NCBI GenBank assembly: GCA_022385805.1
Contig: MU277701.1
Coordinates: 195,122 to 259,121, forward strand
From: Pilatotrama ljubarskyi
Lineage: Eukaryota; Basidiomycota; Agaricomycetes; Polyporales; Polyporaceae
DNA length: 64,000 bases
Direction of reading: 5' to 3'
The notes under the pieces were generated by a model. It did not search any database and was not told where the DNA came from. It saw only the letters and a program-made list of their open reading frames with translations. Of this stretch, positions 55,769-64,000 are shown piece by piece. A program made the translations under genes and the position numbers. Position 1 is the first letter of the stretch. The number at the start of each line of letters is the position of its first letter.

Positions 55769-55819
55769 ACGCGTTTTGATCGAGCGCGTCTGCGGCTAGT
55801 CACGTGCTTGGGCACGCGT
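55769..55819 (+). promoter_or_regulatory. CACGTG-N7-ACGCGT plus second ACGCGT upstream of the coiled-coil gene
   Basis: ACGCGT at 55,769-55,774 (followed by TTT), CACGTG at 55,801-55,806 and ACGCGT at 55,814-55,819, the last 94 bp before ATG 55,914. The E-box-N7-ACGCGT unit has the same order and gap, read in the direction of transcription, as the one upstream of the TPX2-like gene. Cell-cycle control is inferred from motif identity. Confidence 0.45.
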
Positions 55820-55913
55820 TGAACTTGCCTCTCGACGAGTGGCCAAATCCAGACTTCGCTCTCATCCATCCTCTTCTCAGTCTCTGCACAATCTGCCGGT
55901 GACTGTATCCAAC

Positions 55914-56735
55914 ATGCGTCGCGCACAAAGCGTTAGACATTATGCTCGCCCCTCACTTGCCGTCGGCGCCGACGATCTCGGCGTCTTGAAAGAGGACGAG
56001 TCCGTCGAGGATGTCCTGAGGCGACAACTACTTGAGAAGGATAGGGAATGCGACAAGGTTGGTCGCTATTCACTCGTGTCAGCATACATGTGCTGACCTA
56101 TCCACAGCTACATATACAGGTTCAGGCGCTACAGGCCCAGCTGGCTCAGCGGCCACCGTTGGAAACTGTCCAGGCACTCGAGAAAGAGTACACCAATCTA
56201 GAGATTTTGTTGCAGGGGACGCAGAGGGAGAACGAGCGCTGTATGGCCGAGCTGGAGAGGTGCGTCTTATTGAGTATCTTGCTGACGGACGTATTCATGT
56301 CGAGCACGCGGGATAGAGGGAAGGCTCGGGAGAAGCTATTGGAGCGCGAATTGGAGAAGCTCGCAGGAGCTAACTGGCAGGCAAGTCGCATTGTGCGGTT
56401 CTTCAGCTGCCGACTCTGACACCAGGCGTACACAGGCGAATTTGGAGTTAGCTGCACCTACTCCCACCTCGACGTTCCACGCTCGGGCCGCAAGCCTCAT
56501 CAGCCCAGGTAGATCGAACCCTTCATCCCCCTCCGCAGGCACCAAGGCCTCACAACATGATGGGGCGAGCGTGGACGCGACTATGGCGTACATTGAGCAG
56601 GTGAAGCTACTCATCTTGGGTATGGAGCAGCGCCTGCAATCACGCGAGGACAAACTCGTCAAGCATATCGAGCGGGCCGAGGCAGAAGGTGCCAGATATG
56701 AGGAGGTGCGCAAGCAGGCATTGGTGCCCTCCTGA
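55914..56735 (+). CDS. Small coiled-coil protein, possibly cell-cycle regulated
   Basis: About 220 residues, four or five exons: from ATG 55,914 (MRRAQSVRHYARPSLAVGAD; the frame opens upstream without an ATG) to TGA 56,733-56,735. Coiled-coil segments: ESVEDVLRRQLLEKDRECDK, VQALQAQLAQRPPLETVQAL, EKEYTNLEILLQGTQRENER, REKLLERELEKLAG and, after an S/P linker (HARAASLISPGRSNPSS), MAYIEQVKLLILGMEQRLQS followed by KLVKHIERAEAEGARYEE. No family recognised. One intron (56,381-56,435) is GC-AG with the GCAAGT donor. Two ACGCGT sites and one E-box upstream suggest periodic expression; a spindle-pole, kinetochore or septin-linked role would fit, but this is speculation. Confidence 0.62.
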
Positions 56736-58399
56736 ACCACATCGACGACGTCTGAGAGATCTCGTGGATTTCCACTGCATTCGACATCTCGGAACCGCGG
56801 GACATTGGTTTCCTGTGTATTTGTACGAACCGGCTGGAGCTAGCTATACCCTCCGCATCAATACCTATCTATCCGATATATCCGCAGACAGCTGTCCCCT
56901 GCTGTTCCTTTGAGATTGCAGGATTGTCCATTCGACCGTCATTATGCGACTCGGGACGTTTGGACTGTGACCAGCTCTGAGACAGGAGGAGACGGGCAAG
57001 CCCGTCCGCCCTGTGACCGCTTCGAGTGTGCTTCCCGTGGAAGGACAGTTTCCGGGAGATCAGATTTCCGTACACCGGCAATAGACGCATGTAGGTTATG
57101 CATGCACTATACCGCCAATAGACCGCGGCTCGTTCTACAATAGGCAGTTGCACTACGTCGCAGAGGACGAATCAAACAGGAAGTGCAACGCAATCGCGAC
57201 GGCCCGCTCGTGCGAAGGCCGACGATATACCCCATACAAGAGGATGGGAAGATCGGTCGAGGGCTGCTTGGGCAATGCAGCCGACTGATTTCAATGCTCG
57301 CGGAATAGTCAGCGGATGCATCGGCTAGCTTTGCGTTTCATTAAGAAATATATGTAGCTCCATGGTGAGCATCCGAGCAATTTGGGTTCAAATTCTACTG
57401 TGGAACGTACAAGTTCAGGTCCTCAAGGTAGCGCAGACACCGCACCCGGCATTCGCTGCGTGCGACGTCCGCTCCCCACGGCCTTCATTATGGCGAAAAT
57501 AGTGCCGTTAAGGTACCCCAGATGGTAAGGCCATCCCGACCTTCCACAGTCATTCAGTCGTCTCGAGAAGAGACAACCGGCGCAGCATTCATTCGCCTGT
57601 AAACGAGAGAAGCAATCGAAGGGAGTGCTGCTTGAGACTTCTGCGGATAAGTGACGCGACGCCCGATGCCCAAGGAGACCTGGACGATGCCGCACCTGGA
57701 AATACCAAGGCGGCAAGGCGTTTTATTCCCTCCACACCGGAACTCTCGAATTCGAGCTGGCGGGGTAGTCCTGAAGGTAGTGATGAGATTGGCCAAACCT
57801 CGCGAAATTAGGGGAGGGGTTCGGTTACTTGCGCTTGCAATCCTTTGATGATACAGTGACGAAGCTCTGAGCGGCCTAAGGGCCGAGCACTCAACAGGGA
57901 CACGCATGCCACCGAGCCAGCATGCGCGGGGGAATGACTCCAGTGGCAGACGGTCCAAGACAGAGCCTGCAAGGCCATTTAGTAGAGTGCAGACCGCTGA
58001 CGGGCTCTGTACGACGGCGTAGCATGTTTGCGGATGAATATGCTCTGTGGAATAGTCCTACCCGAAGAGGCATTTCTGCAACGAGCTACGCGTCTCAACG
58101 GAGTCGCACCCGGCCGCGCAGTTTGGACCGCTACCTGAAGGAGAGAGGTAGTAAGAGTATAACGTATCCCATGAGAAGCGTTCACTCGCAACCCTGACCG
58201 TGAGCATCAGTTTTTCGGTCACGAGGTGGCAATACAGTAGCAGTAGAGCGTGAGTGGTTTCCACGACCTCCGGTGTACATACCGCATAAAGCAGTATCGG
58301 TCGCAATCTAGCTGGTCATGCGGCGCATCAGCGTAACAGGCGCCTGAAGAGAAACGGAAGAACGGCCATGCGGTCCTCAGCTGCCTGAATGCACGCAGA
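56736..58399. other. Gene-poor stretch
   Basis: No supported coding region. Frames on the - strand at 57,423-57,716 and 57,554-57,958 lack motifs. No transposon domains or long repeats noticed. GGGTTCAAATTC at 57,384-57,395 resembles a tRNA B-box, but the flanks do not fold into a T-arm. Confidence 0.45.
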
Positions 58400-59085
58400 T
58401 TATATTTCATCTGTATAGCACGGTGGCCCGCCGCCGGGGGAGACTAGACTTTACCGTTTTGTCCCACATCAGCGGTTCGGCCAGGCTTGAATGAGGAAAG
58501 CCGCATTCCTGCCGAGTGGCGTTCCTGACCGACATCCGTCAACCCTACTGATCGCTTGACGGCGGGAGCCCCTGCACATCATGACAACCTTGCCGTTAGT
58601 CCATAGCACATGGCCAGCGCTGAGATGAATCGTTCATCACTTACGAGAAAGGTTGCCTTCGTAGCAGCCGCGTGTTTGTGAGCTCGTGGTAAGAGGCACG
58701 GTTATGTCTCGAAGAGGCTTGATGAGGGGCACCTCCGCATGCTTGGGTGTACCAGACGGTGTTGTGAGTGGACGATTTTGAGCGGTATACAAGGTTACCA
58801 AGGCGGAGAAGACCATACTTACGTACATGATGCATATGGCAGGCAGGACGAGGGTTCTAGGCTGAACGATAAAGGTGGAAAGCAGGATAAGCTGAAAAGG
58901 AAGAAAAGGCATTGAGGTCCATGGGGTCCACCTCCGGGGAGCGATGGACGAGATTTTGAACCGCAGGCGCTCCGATGCGTTAGGCATAACTGGAGTGCCA
59001 AGTGCAAAAGAGAGGAGTTATCAGGACAGGAAAGGCACTTGCTGGAGTGAGCCCGGAGACATCGAAGTCTTACCGAAGCGTACAT
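58400..59085 (-). CDS. Weak candidate spliced gene, unrecognised
   Basis: A chain of exons with strong splice sites can be read: ATG 59,085 (MYAS) | GTAAGA ... TTTTCAG | LILLSTFIVQPRTLVLPAIC (about 58,890-58,822) | GTAAGT ... CCAAG | HAEVPLIKPLRDITVPLTTS | GTAAGT ... TGCAG | APAVKRSVGLTDVGQE ... GQN, ending near 58,400. All junction phases agree, and three donors match GTAAGT/GTAAGA. The product would be about 110-120 residues with one hydrophobic stretch. No family is recognised, and the first intron is long (about 180 nt). Could be a real small secreted or membrane protein, a gene remnant, or coincidence. Confidence 0.2.
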
Positions 59086-62000
59086 CAAAGTATACTTGAC
59101 TGCACAAGCGTGCCCAGTCCGCGCCCAGAACAGAACAAGCTTGGCCCGCCTTCTGTCGAGACTACGACAGCCTGGGAGAATGCCTGCTCTTCACGAAGGA
59201 GTGTGAGCGTCCTGATAGTATGCCAGGGTCGTTGCTCACCTTGACTAAGTCATAAGCTGTAGCACGCACAGTGCATTTTCCCGACGATGCTCACGGAGGT
59301 ATTACGGGCTGTGGGCGCGAATCTATCTAGTATACATTCGTCCGTCCGTGACAGTCGCCGCAAAGTGACTGAATCCTCGAATTACCCTAGCAGTGAAGGA
59401 TGGAAGGAGGATTATCAGTAGTATGTCATGTGGGCCGCGTACTGTTTCCTCAGTCCAGCCCAATGAGCAACAGCCCCGCGCTCTTCCGCGAGCTATCATA
59501 CAAAGGCTGCTGGGCTGCCGTCCCGTCGTGGACGCGGTTCGTCAACGCTGTGTGGTGGCTGAGGCGGCGGAACACGGTCAGGAATATTATGCCTGATGGA
59601 CTGGCCAGTATTCAGTTGTTAGCGTAGGTCTACAGGGACAGACAGACGGACGCACCGTTCTCACTCCGCAGGGTGCGCTGCTACTGGTCTATAGTCATTG
59701 ACACGCACATTTCGGCAGGGAATGTGACTGCTGACGGTTGTGCCGGCGAATGTGCAGCCTGGCATAGACCTGACGACTGACTTCGGAAGCAAGGCGGCGG
59801 CCAGTGTGGTCCACGCGGCAGAGTTCACTGACCCAGAAACGAGATGCTGGTGCCCACAGAGCGCCAAATCGAAGCAGACTAGCGGGGAGACGCCTCAGGG
59901 AAGCACCCCCCTCATAACGCCGGCGAAGTCTGGACCTTCCAGACGCAAGAAGCGCAAGGGTTACTCGGAGGGAGAGACGTCGTTTTGGGCATCGAGTACG
60001 GCGCTCCGTCGAGCGTGATCTGCTGGCTTCGAGGGACATCATGATGCAGACGTCCAGCCAGACGGGCGCAATCTAAGACGCCTATGCCACTGGCACGTAA
60101 ATTGCACTCTTACTCCAGCCAGTACGCACCAAGAGTGAGTGCAGACGGAGACCATGAGGTCTTGTCTCTGTACCTTGCGGATGAGAGTGTTCGACGGCGC
60201 TATGAGTACAGTATGCGGAAGAACCATGGGCGGAGGTACATCACCTCAAGGCAAGCTATCCGCGTATTCATCCTGAAATCTATCAGCCCGCAGCGCGACG
60301 TTGTTAGGCGACTTACGCACCATATTGGCAGATGTATTCGCTTCCGCAGAAAGGAGCCCAAACGGATTTCGCTGGCAAACGCAGGATGCTCTTTGCAGTG
60401 GGATGCTTCCAGAGTCGGCGTGTTCAGATCAGCCCGACTGTGGCGAGCGACGGCGGTGAGATAAGATAGATCGCGGCAAAGGGAGGTTGCTTACCTTAGC
60501 TTCGGGCCCCAGATGCTGGACGTCCGGGTCGGATGTGGCGGCGCGCGAGCGCGCAGTGGCTTGCGAAGTGCCCGAGTAGAGCGTCGTTGACGCACACAGC
60601 GGGTTGAAAGGCGGACATGAAAGGCATGTGCATAGCACATGATGTGCGCCGGAATACGTTCGCAAGCTTCTCCTTGGCTTCATGTCATGAGAAGAGCAAT
60701 TACGGCGGTCAAGAATGAAAGGTCCCCCAGTGACACGACGCTCTGATGTCCATTCGAGAACGGACAGATCTTTGTTGCGCAATCAGAACCAGCCCCAGAG
60801 TCAGGGCGCGCGGAAGGCATTGGACGGAGCACCATGTATGAACAGCAGAAAACGGCGCGTAACGAGTTCCGCCGTCTCCTACAACGGTAATGGCAATTGC
60901 AGTGAACAATTCAGCGAGCTGATAACACGCCTACCCGAGCGCACCGCACACACCTGTGGCTCCTTGAACACCATTGTGCGGCCCAACCCCACTCGTTCCG
61001 TCCCTTGGTGGCACGTTCTTGCTGCTTCCGACGCAGCGCGGGAATGGTCGCACACGGGCAGTATTCCATGATGTTCCATGAGGATGAGTAGAAGAGGAGG
61101 CAGTGCAGATATTACGCACAAACCCAGGGATGCGGCACCGCAATTTGTAGTACGAGCACGAGCAGCTTCATGCAGTAGTCGGCGAACTACATCGAGGGGT
61201 GTTCGCGGTGTGGAGTAATGACACATGCGTCTAGAAGGCTTCAATCGCCACGGCGCTTCCACGCCTCACCCTTGAGTTGCAAAGGCGTGGGTGACTATGA
61301 GATCTGTACGCCATGTCGGACGTCCCTCCCCCCCACGACGAGCTGCGAAGGCAGGAGCACAGTGCCTACCCCGCACTCCCCACAGTGGGCGCGTGTGAAA
61401 GCAGGATCGTCCAGGCCCTTCTTCCCATGATTGAGGACCCAGGACGGCGTCGATAGATCGGCTAGCGGAGTAGCGGAGCGTGCTGTTCAGTCGGAGCCGA
61501 AGATTCCTCACCCGGGGCGCTCTTACGCTTGCGCAGCGAGCGGCGCATGGTACCGGGCGTATCGACGTCATTGCCAGGCAATAGCCGCGCTTGCCGCGCG
61601 CGGGGTCGGAGGGCTGTACGCGAAAGCAGAGCGTACAGAGGACGCTGCGCAGATGGGAACCAGAAAGTGGTCGCTTCGCCACCGGCGGGTCACGGCTTGC
61701 CGGAAGAACAAGCGGACACCCCGTCGAAGCCTTCGAACCCGCTGGATGTGAGAAACGGTCTCTCAGGGCTTCACAGCCGACGAGAGCGCACGGATTTGAG
61801 CTGCAACTTACCAAATGTCCCGGAAGCCGCGCAGGAGGAGTGCGACGGTATGCTCCCGTTCCCGCCGTTTGTACGTCTTGACTCCGTCAGGGCTCGCGAC
61901 TTCAATCGACAACGGCTTCTCGCCTGGCCATGGAAAGCGCATGAGCTTATATGGCGTGCGGTCGTAATGCGCCTTCTACCTCTGGCAGATGCTCGTGACG

Positions 62001-64000
62001 GGAGAGTAAAACTGTAGCATGATGGTGGCATTCAGTCCTCATGTTCGGCTGCCACACGCAGCTGGCAGACTCACGGAGGGCTTACGCAGGTCAGCTGAAA
62101 GGACTTGACGGGGCAATGAGCATAGGCACGGATCAGTCCGCAAGAACGACACGACGACCATTCGTCCTTATCCACCTGACAACCCGCCATGCCATGCTGT
62201 CGTAGGCAAGAGAGACCGAGGCAGATGCTGCTTTCGAGGATATGCACTGAGAACGAGGCATCGCCGGAGCTTGATATGCTCGTCTCGTTCGGTATTTTAG
62301 GGCGGCGCGCTATCACGCCGGCGAGTCTGAGTCAGGCGGGGGCAGGGACATCTGTGGACGGATAGCAGTATCAGAAAGTCTCAGCCACTTGGCGTTAGAA
62401 CGTATAGAATGATGACTCTACGGACATACGATAGGCTGGGACTCGACAGCTTTTGCGACCAGAATAGCTCGCTTGAGCGACGTGTTCTAGCGGAGGGTGA
62501 AGAGAGGTACACTTCAACCAGGTCGCGACCGACGGCTTCCGCTGACGCAGGCCCATTAATCCGCATGACGTGCACGGTGTGTCCGGCTCCTGTCGAGGCG
62601 TTGAATCGAGATAAATGCAAAAGCCGAGCATCGGAGCGGCGACTTCACCTTCATCAGGAGGGAGCCAACGCACGCTCCCGAGCGGAGACGCCGCAAGAAC
62701 GGTAGGAGGGGTGGTAACCGCTATCGACTGGCAAAGGCCACGACTGGCGTAAGCCAGACCGGAGCAGGACGAGCTGAGAACGAAAGCCGACAACGGTATG
62801 CAAGCGGGCAAGGTCTTTGTGGCGTCGTTGAGAGGAAGCGAATAAGGGAAGTACTAAGCAATTCTGGTCTACGCCAGGGTTGCTCGTGTTGAAACACTCG
62901 CGCGGTGATGCTGGCAGCGCCATAGCGATAAAGGCGAACTCGCACCGGGAGCAGTGGCAAGACCGAGCGGGGTACGCGGTGGTGTGACATAAAGATCGGA
63001 GTTGCGCATTCTGTTGCGAACGGTGCGAGCCGCAGGCGTCACTCGCTCGCGCACTATCGGTCGGAGGAGGCGATATGCACGTTCGACGGAGATGGAATGT
63101 TTTCTGCCTCAATTAGGCGACAGGGCGCACCAGCTGCCCCCGCCCGATCATGATGACAATCACTGCTTCGCGCCGGCAACAACGACGTGGCAGGCTCCCG
63201 CGAGAAGGAGGGCCTGCATATAGCTAAAATGACACCTTCACACCCGCGTCAGTGCGGGCAGCTCACATACATAATAACGACCGTGCACCTTCCAGATCTC
63301 GCGGCATTTCAGCCCCGCCCGTGGGTCAATGTGAAGAGTACTCCCGCGATGCTGCTCGCCTACGTCGACGAGACTGCCGGGCGGTGGAATGAAATGCGGG
63401 CGCTCGCTAAGCTCTCTACCGTCCTCTCATTCTTCGCCAGGAACGCCCCCGTCTTCATCAGTTTCAATGGACGTCCGGAGACCGACCGCCCACCGCCGCA
63501 CTACGGCACCCGCGCTGGTGGAGAGGTCGCCGAGAAAGGGTGCATTCTGGCAAGCATATCTTCCGTACTGGAGACGTAATCGTTGCTAAATCCCATCTGT
63601 GATGAGGTGCAGATAGTCTTTTCCCTCCGCGAGCGGCGGTTGCGCTGCGTCAGCGTCATCAAGGAACATCGGGTACGCCAGCAGAGACGCGGAGCGCTAG
63701 GTCGCAGTAATGTAAGAAGGCCGGAGGAGTTGCCATGTGGAGTGCGAGGCGAGTATGCAGCCGTCGAGGGTGAAGGTTGTGCGCAGACAAGAAAAGAGCG
63801 GGACCTGAAGGAGGCTGATGAGCGAGTCGGAGAGAAGTGCACTCAGTGCAGCCTCCGGTGATGCGAGAGGACGCCTCGGAGAGACTAGCGCGCGATCTGG
63901 GTGTGGATCTCCCGCGCAGAGCGAGAAGCGCCACGAGAACAGTCTGTGTGCGGGAGAAACGCTCGCGACGAGGATCCAACTGATGGTTTTCGTGGATCGA
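59086..64000. other. Gene-poor right end of the window
   Basis: About 4.9 kb without a supported gene. Some frames on the + strand look mildly protein-like: 59,400-59,627 (ATG start, with MSNSPALFRELSYKGCW), and 63,187-63,579 continuing as 63,583-63,861 in a neighbouring frame (LLAYVDETAGRWNEMRALA, PICDEVQIVFSLRERRLRC). None shows a known domain or clear splice chain. No mobile-element proteins, tRNA or repeats were recognised. Confidence 0.4.

Noticed and set aside
55839..55913. Longer N-terminus for the coiled-coil protein
   Set aside because: The frame begins at a GTG; the first ATG is 55,914.
57384..57395. tRNA B-box-like GGGTTCAAATTC on the + strand
   Set aside because: Position 61 is not C and the T-stem does not pair.
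63187..63861. Two adjoining + strand frames at the right end
   Set aside because: Somewhat protein-like composition, but no domain and no GT-AG join of matching phase was found.

Overview
The window looks like nuclear DNA of a filamentous basidiomycete, most likely an Agaricomycete. It is GC-rich, and its genes are broken by many short introns (mostly about 45-90 nt, GT-AG, two of them GC-AG). Its gene families fit that group: a fasciclin-domain protein, a DUF6533 membrane protein, a TPX2 homologue, a Met8-Met1 type fused siroheme synthase and an S10 carboxypeptidase. No rRNA, tRNA, CRISPR array or intact transposon was recognised. Gene models were built by eye from reading frames, splice-site phase and family motifs.

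Layout. Bases 1-400 hold the 3' end of a fasciclin-domain gene. Bases about 400-13,765 are gene-poor: purine-rich on the + strand at about 6.8-9.6 kb, then pyrimidine-rich at 9.9-10.8 kb. A dense housekeeping block runs from 13.8 to 56.7 kb: TPX2-like spindle protein (-), Syo1/HEATR3 ribosomal-protein import chaperone (-), FIP1 polyadenylation factor (+), mitochondrial uL10m (-), a broken DUF6533 gene (-), a beta-hydroxyacid dehydrogenase (-), an Ark/Prk-type (NAK) kinase (+), a small membrane protein (-), a CDK-activating-kinase-like kinase (+), condensin SMC4 (-), siroheme synthase (-), SRP14 (+), a DUF726/TMCO4 protein (+), a low-complexity conserved-looking protein (+), an S10 carboxypeptidase (+) and a coiled-coil protein (+). 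Bases 56.7-64 kb are again gene-poor, with one weak spliced candidate at 58.4-59.1 kb.

Functional themes. Three genes are mitotic or look structurally mitotic: TPX2, SMC4 and the coiled-coil gene. All three carry a CACGTG followed by an ACGCGT (MluI cell-cycle-box type) in the same order relative to transcription. The gap is exactly 7 bp in two of them and 13 bp in SMC4. No other promoter I read here has the pair. This is the most interesting signal in the window: a candidate composite cell-cycle element. The other genes serve ribosome and mRNA biogenesis (Syo1, FIP1, uL10m), protein targeting (SRP14), sulfite/nitrite reductase cofactor synthesis (siroheme synthase), endocytosis/actin (NAK kinase) and vacuolar or secreted proteolysis.
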